Assembly: GCF_027172205.1 (NCBI RefSeq)
Contig: NC_070604.1
Span: forward strand, 106,041,851-106,105,850
DNA from: Podarcis raffonei
Lineage: Eukaryota; Chordata; Lepidosauria; Squamata; Lacertidae
Length of the DNA stretch: 64,000 nucleotides
Reading direction: 5' to 3'
The position numbers and the translations under genes were made by a program. The notes under the pieces were generated by a model, which was not told where the DNA came from, made no database searches, and was given only the letters and a program-made list of their open reading frames with translations. Shown piece after piece: positions 10,201-20,887 of the stretch; positions within the stretch are counted from its first letter, which is position 1, and each line of letters begins with the position of its first letter.

Positions 10201-13200
10201 GCTCAATCTCTGTTGTTCCAGAGCGTAGGGCTGGAACTAATGGGTGGAAATTGCAGGGAAGCAGATTTCCTAACAGTAAGAACTGTTTTGACGGTGGAAG
10301 AGGCAGTGGTTCCATCTGCACCATACATTTAATGCAGTATCATGACGCTTTAAAGGGTTACAGCTTCCCTCAAAGAATTCTGGGAACTGTAGTTTGTTGA
10401 GGGTGCCTAAAGTTATTAGGACACCCACTTTTTCCTCCCCGCACAATATCAATAACTGCATTGATTTTTAAACTCTATTTTTATTGCTACTTTTATTTCT
10501 TATAGTTGAATTTGATGCAATGCAAACTGTAAAGCACTAAAATGCAGTAAGAGGTGAAAGCAGCAATAGCAGTGAAACACATACAGCATCTACGCATAGC
10601 ACATCGCAATTGCTACAATGGACGTCAAAAACATTTAAGTGGTCCACCAAGACAACCAGCAACTTTCAAGTGATCCATTGGGGGGGGGGTGGAAATATTG
10701 AGGAACCACTACTTAAATGTACAGTGAAGCATTAGCACTCAAAGCTCTGTTCTCACTCCCACCCTTACATTGGATGGCCCTGTATCCATAACAGGGCCTT
10801 TTCAGTGGTGGCACCAATATTGTGCACGACATTCCTTGTGCTTGTCCATCTGCTGAAGGAGGACAGACTGAGGCCGCACACTGGACTCACCCCTCGAGTT
10901 CTGTATGCTGCCTTGGGCCTTAGTTCTACTTGGAGTTGTTGTGCCTTGGCTGTTTTCGGTGTGAATATGGTGGTGGGATTTATTTATTTATTGTCTTTCA
11001 GTGTCGGCTAATGAAGGAGATGCCTATCCAGTTGGGGCTCTGCCAGTAGGGACCCTGATCAACAATTTAGAGAGCCATCCCGGGAAAGGAGCGCAGTATA
11101 TTCGAGCAGCAGGTCAGCACAAGATCAAGGCCAGAAACAACTTTGAGGGAGGTAGCAAACCTGGGCAGGTGGTTAGAATCAAGACAGTTGCCTCCTTTTC
11201 CTCCCTTCCTTTTCAACTAAAGGAGAAGGTTAAATCTGTTGGAACAAATGGAGTCTGTGTCCCAAAAGAATCTTTTTTATATATATATATAATTTTTTAT
11301 TAGTTTTCCAATAACAAAATTTTTAAATACAGTTCAACATCAAATTTTTAACACAAATCGTTTTTCTTTTAGACTTCCATCAACCTGTCTGATAATTTTC
11401 CGTAGTTGTTACTTATCATCACATTTCTTAATTAATATTGCACTATATAACCTATTATCTTTTCATATTATTTAAGCAATATTTCTAACAATTCTTCTTA
11501 CAGAGCTTTTTGAAAACTTACAAATGTCAAATCATTGTCACATATATTTTTAATATAATCTGTGAACTTTTTCCAGTCTTCAGTGAATCTCTGGTCCCGT
11601 CGGTTCCGAATCCTCCCTGTTAATCTGTCCAGTTCTGCATAATCCATTACTTTCCTTCTCCATTCTTCAATCATAGGCATTTCTTCTTGTTTCCACTTCT
11701 GGGCCAACATAATTCTAGCTGCTGTTACCGCATATAAAACTATCTTCTCATCCTTCCTTTTTATTTCAGAACCTACTATTCCTAGTAAAAATGCCTCTGG
11801 TTTTTTAGCAAAGTGTCCCAAAAGAATCTTACCTTGCCTCCTTCCATACACACTCCCCCTTTTTTGGAGGAGCTGCCTCTTTTTATTCTTATTTAAGGAT
11901 TTATAAACTGCTTCACAACAAAATGTTTCTAATGCGGTGTACAACACCGAGTATTTACCCCGCCCCCAACATATACAGTAAATCTTTTGAGGAAGTCTCT
12001 TTTTTAAAAAAAATTATATTTATTAAAGTTTCAGAAAAAAATACAAAAATAAGAAAAAGAGAGAAAAAAGCAACAAAAAATACAAAATACAGAAAAATAA
12101 AAACAATTAAAAACAAATCCATCTTTCCATGTCTTGTCTTTCATTTACTTGTTTCCCTGACCTCCTCACACCTCCCTTTTTTGTATTCCAGTTCAGTTAG
12201 TTAATTCAGCAAATCCTTTCCCTCTTTGTTTTTATCTTAATCCTTTATCTTAATATGTTATAACTTTACATTCTCACCTGTTAACAATCCATTTTTACAT
12301 ACTCCTTTGTAACATTACTGCTAAAACCAGTTAACTTCATTCCAACAACATTCTAACATTCAATAATTTATACATCCTATCCATCTTTCACCATAAACTG
12401 TTATTCAATTTGCCTTACTTTTTATCTAACCTTATCTTACCATAAAGTACCTTAAATCTTAAAAACTTAATGCTTATATTATACATAACTCCTTATATCA
12501 TTTCTACTAAAGCCAGACAATTTCGTTCCAACATTCTCCCTAATATTAATTAATTTTACACTAATTCCCAAAATAAAAGTTTTTCTTTATAGACTCTTCC
12601 AATTTTCATCCAACGTCCCTTCTTCCTGGTCTCAGGTTATGTCAGTCCTTACTATCCATTCCATCTAGTCCATCAACCTGGTAGTCTTATGTCCGAGGCC
12701 CTTAAATCTCTTCCATGCCCCTTCTGCAGATCTTCTTCTTCTTGTTTATATTTGCACTTTTCCTTGTCTTTTGTTGGTCTCTTTCTTAGTTTCTTTCCTT
12801 TCTCATTGAGGAGTAGGTCTCCGGGGGATTTCCGCCCATACTTACCTCCATCTCCCCTCATCCGACCCACCCATTCCCCACAGTCCCACTCCCCACAGCC
12901 ATCAATATAATCCAGAAGATCTTTAACAGCGTATTTCAAAATCTCTCCAAAGTTAAGAGCCTCCTCAGCTCCAGACTCCCTCTGGCCCATTCCAAGATCA
13001 TTCTTCCAAAACAGCGGCTTATGCTCCTGCAGGGCCTCGGGTCTCTCCATTTGTATTGCTTGAGGTACCACCGTAACTTCCTCCATTATTATCTGCCCTT
13101 GCATTTGCCCAGTCAAACCAGTTTCCTGGATTGGTCCCTGTATGATTTCTATGTCAGTATTCCCTATTTGTCCACATTCGCCGATTACAACAGTCATCAA

Positions 13201-15362
13201 ATCCAACTTCTCGTTCATCAAATCCACCTTCTCATGCAACTGCTCCAACAAAGCACTTGTCTTGCAAAAAGCAAGCACCAGGACTTCTTCCAAACACATT
13301 TTTATTCAAGGTCACAGTCTGGTCCCACGATGTTAATCTCGCAGCTGTGAAGTCCCCAAGTAAACTGCAGCAACAATTTGACAAGCTCCCTCTAGAGGAT
13401 ACAATTTCTATTTGTGTCCATCTTTTTAAAGCATGTCCAACAAAAGAAAGTTACTTTCAATTTTCAAATATTTTGTTTCTTTATAATGCAAAAGGCAACA
13501 TTGGAATCAATTTGTTTCTCTTTTTTCCCCCTTCTTTTTTTTTTTGCTATCTGTCTAAATGTTCCATTCACAGTCAATGGACGTCTCCGTAATTTCTGCC
13601 TCTGACACCCCATTCCCAGGGTTGAGATGGTGGAAACTTATTTTCCTTTACTCCCTCTCCTGCAGGCTTGAACAGTTAAATTCCGCCCCCCTTTTCTCCT
13701 GCTTCCAAGGGGGTTTTAGTGGTTATAAATGAAGGAAATTTCGACCTTTGTAAAACAACTTTCCAGGCTATTAGCTTACAAGGTTTTTGCTTCAGACTAT
13801 TTACAAAAAGCGGAAGGCGGACTTCCTGTTTTGAACCTTCCTGCTTCGGTGCCAAATTAGGATATTTCTTGATCCAATTTTCCGTTTCTACTCACGGGTA
13901 CTTATTTAGAGTCCAATTGTCGACAGGAAAAAGTCAGCGCTCTCCGGCAATGGCAATGCGGCTTCCCTTCGTGAAAATAGCAGTCAGTTCGCAGCACCGC
14001 GCCGCTCACCCTACTTCACTCCAGAGCCCCAAAATGGGGTTCCCCGCGAGTAGGGGAGGCGCTCCTAGTGCTCTGCCGAACCCCACGTTCCCAGGCTTCT
14101 TCCACCTGGGATTTCTAGCGGGTCCCCACCTTCGCCGCGGCGGGTAGACCCAGTTTCCACGGAGCCAGTTCCTCCGGTCGGAGGAACTCCGCCATTCACC
14201 GATGGTGTTAACCCGGAAGTCAAATCTTTTGGGGAAGTCTCCACTGATAGTCCCCCATTCATTCTGTGTTGTGGGCCCCAGCCTGTAGTACTACCTCCCG
14301 ACTGAACCTTGCTGAACTTCAGGCACACGACACAAAAGACTTTCTTATTCCAGTAGCCATTCTAAGCTTTATGATCAGGCATCCCCAAACTCTGCCCTCC
14401 TGCTGTTTTGGGACTACAATCCCCATCATCCCTGACCACTGGTCCTGTTAGCTAGGGATGATGGGAGTTGTAGTCCCAAAACAGCTGGAGGGCCGAGTTT
14501 GGGGATGCCTGCTTTGTGATGAACTTTTTACTGTTTTATTCTCTGTATGTTGTTGTTGTTTGTATACTGCTTAGAAATGCTAATGACTAATATATAAATG
14601 CCTTGAATTAAAAAAAAAAAAGTGACCCACACTGCTTTGTGGAAGATCAGGATCTGGCCAGCAGTTTGTAAAGAAGCTTATGGGGAATTCGTTTCCTTGC
14701 TGCTTCCAGTAAATGTGAGCTGAGCTGAGTCAAAGGATACTGAAGCCCTGCTGATGCCTTGTTCTTGCTTCCAGGCACCTGTGGCGTGATACTAAGGAAG
14801 GTGAACGAGACAGTCATCATCCAGTTGCCCTCCAAGAGGCAAATGCAGGTAAACAATTTGGGCATATATGCCGCCACGTGGCAGATGGCATCTGCTCGCT
14901 GACCCATCCGTATGGCAGCCTTCTTCAACCTGGTGCCCACCAGATGTTTTGGACTACAGTTCCTACCAGACCCGGCTGGTGTTGCCAGTGGTCAAGTGGG
15001 AATTGTAGTCCAAGAAAATACGGAGGCCACCAGGTTGTATTGGTTGTTTGGGCCTTCCGTGCTGAACCAAGTTGTCAATAATAATAATAATAATTTTTTA
15101 TTTATACCCCGCCCTTCCCGGTTCAGAAAACCGGGCTCAGGGCGGCTAACAACAAATTTAAAACACTTAATTGATGCAACAAAAAACAGCATAAAATACA
15201 GTATAAAACAATAAATTCAGAATTCAAAAATCAATTTATGGGGAAAATCCATCCAATAAACATTAGATGATCACCAGGGCTAGCTGGCTAAATTAGTCCT
15301 ATTTGGGCCAGCGAGGAGACCAGGGGAGAATTAGCTGTGGGATCCCAGAGCGGGTAATCTTC

Positions 15363-15403
<41 letters not shown>

Positions 15404-16534
15404 TATTATTTATACCCCGCCCATCTGGCTGAGTTTCCCCAGCCACTCTGGGCGGCTCCCAATCAGTGTTAAAAACAGTACAGCGTTACATATTAAAAAC
15501 TTCCCTGAACAGGGCTGCCTTAAGATGTCTTCTGAATGTCAGGTAATTATTTATCTCTTTGACATCTGATGGGAGGGCATTCCACAGGGCGGGCGCCACT
15601 ACCGAGAAGGCCCTCTGTCTGGTTCCCTGTAGCCTCACTTCTCGCAATGAGGGAACCGCCAGAAGGCCCTCGGCGCTGGATCTCAGTGTCCGGGCTGAAC
15701 GATGGGGGTGGAGACGCTCCTTCAGGTATACAGGACCGAGGCCGTTTAGGGCTTTAAAGGTCAGCACCAACACTTTGAATCGTGCTCGGAAACGTACTGG
15801 GAGCCAATGCAGATCTCTCAGAACCGGTGTTATGTGGTCCCGGCGGCCACTCCCAGTCACCAGTCTAGCTGCCGCATTCTGGATTAATTGCAGTTTCCGG
15901 GTCACCTTCAAAGGTAGCCCCACGTAGAGCGCGTTGCAGTAGTCCAAGCGTGAGATAACTAGAGCATGCACCACTCTGGCGAGACAGTTCGCGGGCAGGT
16001 AGGGTCTTAGCCTGCGTACCAGGTGGGGAGGGAGGGGAGGGGAGGGAGAGGGAAGGAAGGGGAATAAAAGATCAGGCTAAGTTCAAATTGAAAGCCAGGC
16101 GGAATAGCTCTGTCTTACAGGCCCTGCGGAAGGAAGTTAAATCCTGAAAGATCCAGCAACATGTAAAAATCGAGGGTGTAATGGCGTATGAAGCTTCTAA
16201 CGTTATCATTGCTCAGTCTACACTTTCCCACATAGGTTTTGTACGAGTTAGGCAATGTGTCTACTGAGGTTCTTCACCCCTGGTTTGTGTTCCTGCTCCA
16301 TAACCTTTCTCACTCTTACAGGTGATGGAGACCTGCATGGCCACAGTGGGCCGCGTTTCCAACGTTGACCACAACAAGCGGATCATCGGGAAGGCTGGTC
16401 GGAACCGGTGGTTAGGGAAGCGGCCCAAGAGTGGCCTGTGGCATCGCAAAGGGGGATGGGCGGGCCGCAAGATCAGGCCCCTCCCACCCATGAAGAGCTA
16501 TGTCAACATCCCATCAGCGTCTGCACACGTTTGA
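7215..16534 (+). CDS. MRPL2: Mitochondrial large ribosomal subunit protein uL2m
   Basis: Seven coding exons join in phase: 7215-7283, 8216-8381, 9602-9743, 9868-9983, 11002-11112, 14775-14848 and 16322-16534 (stop TGA). They give 296 aa against about 305 in human. The protein is a core 39S mitoribosome component that supports the peptidyl-transferase region. Residues 1-23 ([15 protein letters not shown]...) are Ser/Arg-rich with no acidic residue, as expected of a mitochondrial presequence. The conserved body begins at [11 protein letters not shown]. Strong family blocks are [49 protein letters not shown] and [10 protein letters not shown]. The last exon carries [36 protein letters not shown] and RPLPPMKSY, with His near residue 267 at the place expected for the catalytic-site loop histidine of bacterial L2. 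All junctions use GT-AG. Intron 5 (3.7 kb) is packed with LINE insertions. CUL7 lies downstream in the same orientation, as in human. Confidence 0.97.
8565..8745. repeat. Interspersed hAT-like repeat, degraded
   Basis: It starts GCAGGTGTGGGCAACCTTT and holds a GGGAGGGCTCTAGGA-like stretch (GGTAGGAGGGCTCTAGGACC) shared with 51480-51560. The family is uncertain. Confidence 0.35.
8762..8824 (+). mobile_element. Amniote interspersed repeat end (TGGGCTCTTGGCCTGATCCA family)
   Basis: This is the complementary-strand end of the same repeat seen at 22085-22270 and 59546-59720 (GGATTAGATGGGCTCTTGG, CTGATCCAGCAGGTTC, TTTTTATGTTCTTG). The parent family was not identified with certainty; it may be a CR1/L3-like LINE 3' end. 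Confidence 0.5.
11257..11830 (-). mobile_element. L1-clade LINE, 5'-truncated, with 18-bp target-site duplication
   Basis: An identical 18-bp direct repeat GTGTCCCAAAAGAATCTT lies at 11257-11274 and 11813-11830 and brackets about 540 bp of L1 3' end in minus orientation. The minus frame at 11498-11812 reads the L1 ORF2 C-terminus ([37 protein letters not shown]). The T/AT-rich end at 11271-11310 is the 3' tail. The perfect duplication suggests a relatively recent insertion into MRPL2 intron 5. Confidence 0.88.
11980..14241 (-). mobile_element. Apparently complete 2.2-kb L1-type retroposon with one ORF and a 20-bp target-site duplication
   Basis: A 20-bp direct repeat (AAATCTTTTGAGGAAGTCTC at 11980-11999; one mismatch at 14222-14241) flanks about 2.2 kb. 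Read on the minus strand, the element begins near 14221 (GACTTCCGGGTTAACACC). It has a GC-rich 5' region of about 0.9 kb, one ORF of 208 codons (13299-12673), then an AT-rich 3' region of about 0.65 kb. It ends in an A/T-rich tail at about 12000. No reverse-transcriptase or endonuclease motif is present. The layout and the duplication indicate L1-style target-primed insertion. It could be a HAL1-like ORF1-only element, an L1 with internal deletion, or a non-autonomous L1 partner. Confidence 0.7.
12673..13299 (-). CDS. 208-aa ORF of the 2.2-kb retroposon, ORF1-like (function unknown)
   Basis: An uninterrupted 208-codon frame starting [12 protein letters not shown]. An early helical stretch with regular Leu spacing ([20 protein letters not shown], about residues 16-35) looks like a short coiled coil. 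A Gln/Ile-rich middle follows, then a Lys/Glu-rich C-terminus ([20 protein letters not shown]). It has no RT, zinc knuckle or nuclease motif. Length and composition recall L1 ORF1 proteins, but it is shorter and I cannot align it to a known ORF1 RRM domain. An in-frame stop lies just upstream of this ATG, so the start is well defined. It belongs to the element flanked by the duplication at 11980/14222, not to MRPL2. Confidence 0.5.
   Translation of the reverse strand: MCLEEVLVLAFCKTSALLEQLHEKVDLMNEKLDLMTVVIGECGQIGNTDIEIIQGPIQETGLTGQMQGQIIMEEVTVVPQAIQMERPEALQEHKPLFWKNDLGMGQRESGAEEALNFGEILKYAVKDLLDYIDGCGEWDCGEWVGRMRGDGGKYGRKSPGDLLLNEKGKKLRKRPTKDKEKCKYKQEEEDLQKGHGRDLRASDIRLPG
14374..14520 (+). 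mobile_element. hAT-like fold-back MITE
   Basis: Near-perfect inverted arms: CAGGCATCCCCAAACT at 14378 pairs with AGTTTGGGGATGCCTG at about 14497. Inner arms TTTTGGGACTACAA and TTGTAGTCCCAAAA surround a short spacer. It is non-coding and in MRPL2 intron 5. Confidence 0.75.
14925..15035 (+). mobile_element. hAT-like fold-back MITE, degraded
   Basis: CTTCTTCAACCTGGTGCCC, CAGATGTTTTGGACTACAG and GGGAATTGTAGTCCAA blocks of the same palindromic group. The arms are diverged. Confidence 0.5.
15363..15408 (+). repeat. (TAA)n microsatellite
   Basis: About thirteen TAA units forming the 3' tail of the family-A L2 insertion. Confidence 0.9.
15364..16000 (-). mobile_element. L2-clade LINE (family A), 3' end with RT C-terminus
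   Basis: A minus-strand open frame (15974-15486) reads the L2 reverse-transcriptase C-terminal region: [74 protein letters not shown]. The 3' end has the CCGCCCAGAGTGGCTGGGG consensus and an ATT/TAA microsatellite tail at 15364-15410. This is the longest and cleanest family-A copy in the window; it is 5' truncated. Confidence 0.88.
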
Positions 16535-16575
16535 TGCCTGTGTCTGTGTTGTCAGTGATTCTGTAGGATTCTGTC

Positions 16576-16581
16576 AATAAA
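16576..16581 (+). terminator. MRPL2: MRPL2 polyadenylation signal
   Basis: AATAAA lies 42 bases after the MRPL2 stop codon, giving a very short 3' UTR as is common for ribosomal-protein genes. Confidence 0.85.
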
Positions 16582-16659
16582 GGCTATCCTCTCTGACATG
16601 TAAACTCAGCTAAGGTTGCAGAGTACATCCCTTGTTGTTGTTTGTTAATTTATTTACCG

Positions 16660-17136
16660 CTTATATGCCAAAATGGCCTCTGTTGTGTCTGACTCTTTGT
16701 GACCCCATGGACCAGAGCACGCCAGGCACTCCTGTCTTCCACTGCCTCCCGCAGTTTGGTCAAACTCATGCTGGTAGCCTCGAGAACACTGTCCAACCAT
16801 CTCGTCCTCTGTCGTCCCCTTCTCCTTGTGCCCTCCATCTTTCCCAACATCAGGGTCTTTTCCAGAGCACGCCAGGCACTCAGCTTCAGAATCTGTCCAT
16901 CCGGTGAGCACTCAGGGATGATTTCCTTCAGAATGGATAGATTTGATCTTCTTGCAGTCCACGGGACTCTCAAGCGTCTCCTCCAGCACCATAATTCAAA
17001 ACCATCAATTCTTTGGCAATCAGCCTTCTTTATGGTCCAGCTCTCACTTCCATACATCACTACTGTGAAAACCATAGCTTTAACTATATGGGCCTTTGTT
17101 GGCAAGGTGATGTCTCTGCTTTATAGATTACAGCTA
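16660..17136 (-). mobile_element. Bov-B (RTE-clade) LINE, 3' end
   Basis: The minus frame at 17105-16650 reads KAHIVKAMVFTVVMYGSESW, RRRLRVPWTARRSNLSILKE, LEKTLMLGKMEGTRRRGRQR and [20 protein letters not shown], the Bov-B RT C-terminus. It is 5' truncated and open over about 150 codons. Confidence 0.92.
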
Positions 17137-17139
17137 TAA

Positions 17140-18840
17140 AATCAGTACAATTACAGTGGGGCATTAAAACACCCTCAGTTAAAATATATAACAAAACAGG
17201 ATTTAATAGCATAACCATTTTAAGAGTTAAAATAATATCGGAAATTGGTTCAGGGGAATGCTTGGCCAAACAAGTGTGTCTTCAGGAGCCCTCAGAATGC
17301 CAATACTGATGTGGGCATCTCATTTCACCAGGGATGGCATGAAAAAGCCTGCCTCTCTGTTACCATAAACTGATAATCGTACAGTTCTGGCAAAATGGGG
17401 GATTGTTGAAAGAATACCGTAAATCCCACTGGAGAGAACAGTTTACTGGGGCTGACACACTAAACAACCTAGTCCTAGTCAGAATTGGGAGGATCTGAAC
17501 CCATTTAAATTGGTGTGCTTAGGTTTAACTGACTCAGTACGGAATCCGATTGTTAGGGTAATGTGGGCAGATTGCGATGCAGTACGAAAAAAATTGTGGT
17601 AGAGTGATGCCTTAATTAGGATTAACTAAAACATCACCCCAAAATAGCAAGCGTGCTTTCACCTCCAGACCAGAACCCTTATGGCTAGAGGTTCAGCAAA
17701 ACATAGGGGGTGGGTAGGGAAGGGGGATAAGAAAATCTGGGCATGATTCAGGAGTAAAAGCCTGCATCTTGTTGAGAGTCTTGAGGTGCAATGAAAATGT
17801 TGGGAATCTGACATACAGTAATAGATATAGGAAGTGCTCAGAGCCATTACCACAGCAAATGGCTCATTTGACCTTACACCTGTGATTACCTTGCCCATGG
17901 GGTGAATTAGGCTGAAGGAAATTGAACCCTTTCTATGCCCAGCTGCTCCAACAAATGTTAGACTGAATTAGGCTGCATTGCTACACCCATTTACCTGGGA
18001 GAAGGCCTTGTGGAAATCAGTGGGACTTACCATTGAGTAGACCCATATAGAATTGCAGCGTCAAGTCTCTGCTAGATGCAAAATGAATTTCATGATGCAG
18101 AGAGGCTGCAGAATAGCAATGGCAATTCTGCATGTTCAAAAATATAAAACTTTGCATTAATACCTGTGGCATCTTACCTGTTTACTCAAAAGTATGTCTC
18201 AGTTGTGCTCCATGGGGGCTGTTCCTCAGTGAGTACACAGAGGATTGCAGTTTTAATACCTCTTAGTAGGGAGCAAATCTCATTGAACTTAATGGGATTT
18301 GCATCTGAGCAGACATGTATATAGGACTGCCCTGTAGGCACCCCTAATACGGTTGACACACCTCAGGTGAGGCATGATGATGACATCTTTTACTATGGTA
18401 AAATATTTTTATTGCCCATCCCAGAGATGGGGACTCACTGAAGTTACATATGTGTTCACAAGCATCCACATGTTTGCACGCTCATGCAAAAATAATTCTT
18501 TATCCAACTGATTTATAATCCCAGCTGTTTTAGAAAGCCCGGTGTGGGTTTAAATTCTGTTTTTAGTCCATTGTATTGCAGGGCTTTAAACTTCCTGTAT
18601 TTAAAAAAAAAAATACGGCTGTTGTTTATTTTTTTAAGTAATATTATTGTTTTATCTTTTTCGGCCAACCCGCTTTTGAGAAGTTCGCCTCCCTCTTGCA
18701 ATCAGGAGGCATATAAATTTAATGAAGCAAACAATTAAAGAATATAAGCAAAAGGGAGGAAATGCATAAATAATACGCTTTAATCCAACAAAGCAAAAAA
18801 AACAAAAAACAATAAAGGAAGGGGGGAATAAAAAGAGATA
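17140..18840. other. Intergenic sequence between MRPL2 and CUL7, no gene seen
   Basis: No exon or well-preserved repeat was recognised. A short T-rich stretch lies at 18600-18660. Confidence 0.4.
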
Positions 18841-18957
18841 CTTTGTTCCATCTGTTCTTTGCAATGAGACGCTCCGCGAAAGTAATAAGTTTGCCTCGCG
18901 ACGGCAGCCGTAGTGCGTCAGTGGGAAGGCGGGACACGAGCAGGAAAGGCGGAAGAG
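18840..18957 (+). promoter_or_regulatory. CUL7: CUL7 promoter and probable non-coding first exon
   Basis: A CpG-rich patch (GACGCTCCGCGAAAG, CCTCGCGACGGCAGCCG, GGAAGGCGGGACACGAG) ends at a consensus donor (GCGGAAGAG then GTGAGG) at 18957. It is the only CpG-rich segment between MRPL2 and the CUL7 coding start. The CUL7 ATG sits 14 bases inside an exon with a 5' acceptor, so an upstream non-coding exon is required. The pairing is inferred, not shown. Confidence 0.55.
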
Positions 18958-19311
18958 GTGAGGCAGCTGCTAGGCTGGATAAAGTAAGGGAGGCTGCCGA
19001 CAAGGCTCGCCCGCCCGAAGGGTTGCGGGTAGTTGTTGCTGTTGTTGTTTTGCGTATGTGTATTCATGTTGTGAGGGTTTTTTTTTGGGGGGGGCCGGGT
19101 TGCGAGTGAGGTTAGTCTATAATCTCGAGGCTTCCGGCGGGATCGAACCCGCAGCTGTCGAGCGTCCAAGGCTCGCGCGCCTCCTGCGTTCCATGGGGAC
19201 CCCGGCCCCTGCCGTCGCTTCAGGAGACCCCGTGGGAACGGGGCAGCATTGGCGACAGGTGGCCGAGCCCGAGCTGCAGCTGCAGCGCGGCGCAGCGTTA
19301 TCACATATATA

Positions 19312-19815
19312 TGATTGTTGTTGTTTAGTCGTGTCCGACTCTTCGTGACCCCATGGACCAGAGCACGCCAGGCACTCCTGTCTTCCACTGCCTCCCGCAG
19401 TTTGGTCAGGCTCATGTTTGTAGCTTTGAGAACACTGTCCAACCATCTCGTCCTCTGTCACCCCTTCTCCTTGTGCCCTCCATCTTTCCCAACATCAGGG
19501 TCTTTTCCAGGGAGTCTTCTCTTCTCATGAGGTGGCCAAAGCATTGGAGTCTCAGCTTCAGGATCTGTCCTTGCAGTGAGCACTCAGGGCTGATTTCCTT
19601 AAGAATGGATGCGTTTGATCTTCTTGCAGTCCATGGGACTCTCAAGAGTCTCCAGCACCATAATTCAAAAGCATCAATTCTTCGGCGATCAGCCTTCTTT
19701 ATGGTCCAGCTCTCACTTCCATACATCGCTACTGGGAAAACCATGGCTTTAACTATACGGACCTTTGTTGGCAAGGTGATGTCTCTGCTTTTTAAGATGC
19801 TGTCTAGGTTTGATA
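19312..19815 (-). mobile_element. Bov-B (RTE-clade) LINE, 3' end
   Basis: The minus frames read KVRIVKAMVFPVAMYGSESW, TIKKADRRRIDAFELWCWR, LLRVPWTARRSNASILKEIS and LEKTLMLGKMEGTRRRG. It ends with the TTTAGTCGTGTCCGACTC tail. It is nearly collinear with the copy at 16660-17136. Confidence 0.92.
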
Positions 19816-19904
19816 TATGATAACGTGTGTGTGTGTGTGTGTAGTGCAGTCTCATTTTATCATCTATCTATACCTTATCATTATTTTGTTTATTTATTAA
19901 ATCT

Positions 19905-20264
19905 ATAAAGGTAAAGGTACCCCTGCCCGTACGGGCCTGTCTTGACAGACTCTAGGGTTGTCCGCTCATCTCACTCTATAGGCCGGGAGCCAGCGCTGTC
20001 CGCAGACACTTCCGGGTCACGTGGCCAGCGTGACAAGCTGCATCTGGCAAGCCAGCGCAGCACACGGAACGCCGTTTACCTTCCCGCTGGTAAGCGGTCC
20101 CTATTTATCTACTTGCACCCAGGGGTGCTTTCAAACTGCTAGGTTGGCAGGTGCTGGGACCGAACGACGGGAGCGCACCCCGCCGCGGGAATTCGAACCG
20201 CCGACCATGCGATCGGCAAGTCCTAGGCGCTGAGGTTTTACCCACAGCGCCACCCGCGTCCCTA
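19905..20264 (-). mobile_element. Sauria SINE, near full length
   Basis: On the minus strand it runs from the tRNA-like head (GGGACGCGGGTGGCGCTGTG, A and B boxes) to the Bov-B-like 3' end. On the plus strand this reads AAAGGTAAAGGTACCCCTGC at 19908 to GCGCCACCCGCGTCCC at 20262. It is the best-preserved copy in the window. Confidence 0.95.
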
Positions 20265-20581
20265 TACACACATAGTCAGAGCCTCCCGTAAGCTTTGCAG
20301 CCGGCCCAAAAATAAATCTAAATATCAAAAGGAGCTCAATTCATTGGATACAACATTTGCAGGCTCAAGCCCTGATAGATTTGGACGTCTTTATGGTGCT
20401 GCCCTTTCTCTCTCTGCTACAAACACAGCTGCTCCTCTGGATGGCATCCTAACGGTACTTTTTGAGTGCTTTTTAACTAGAAGCTGATCTCAACTGAAAA
20501 GTGTTTGGGTAGAATATGCTATATGGGATAGATTGGCAAGATCCCACGCTGGCACGTGCAAGCTAGCACATTTGCGCAGCC

Positions 20582-20887
20582 CTATGGGATGCGGATGGCG
20601 CTGTGGGTTTAACCACAGAGCCTAGGACTTGCCGATCAGAAGGTTGGCGGTTCGAATTCCCGCGACAAGGTGAGCTCATGTCAGAGTGCAAGTAGATAAA
20701 TAGGTACCGCTCCGGCGGGAAAGTAAACAGTGTTTCCGTGCGCTGCTCTGGTTTGCCAGAAGCGGCTTAGTCATGCTGGCCACATGACTGTACACTGGCT
20801 CCCTCGGCCAATAAAGCGAGATGAGCGCTGCAACCCCAGAGTCGGTCACGACTGGACCTAATGGTCAGGGGTCCCTTTACCTTTATG
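20582..20887 (+). mobile_element. Sauria SINE, near full length
   Basis: tRNA-like head GGATGGCGCTGTGGGTTTAA, B-box region GGCGGTTCGAATTCCCG, body CAAGTAGATAAATAGGTACC and tail GAGTCGGTCACGACTGGACC, then CCTTTACCTTTA. Confidence 0.94.

Larger units (their letters stand above)
15078..16165 (-). mobile_element. L2-clade LINE (family B) 3' region, split by a family-A L2 insertion
   Basis: The minus-strand family-B tail (TTATACCCCGCCCTTCCCGG, ACAACAAATTTAAAACACTT) runs to about 15363 at GCGGGTAATCTTCAT. It resumes after about 16000 with AAAAGATCAGGCTAAGTTCA and GCGGAATAGCTCTGTCTTAC. In the uninterrupted copies at 27119 and 30160 these two parts are adjacent, so 15364 to about 16000 is a later insertion. 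Confidence 0.75.

Noticed and set aside
15486-15974. 162-aa minus ORF as a host gene
   Set aside because: It is the C-terminus of an L2 reverse transcriptase, repeated many times in the window.
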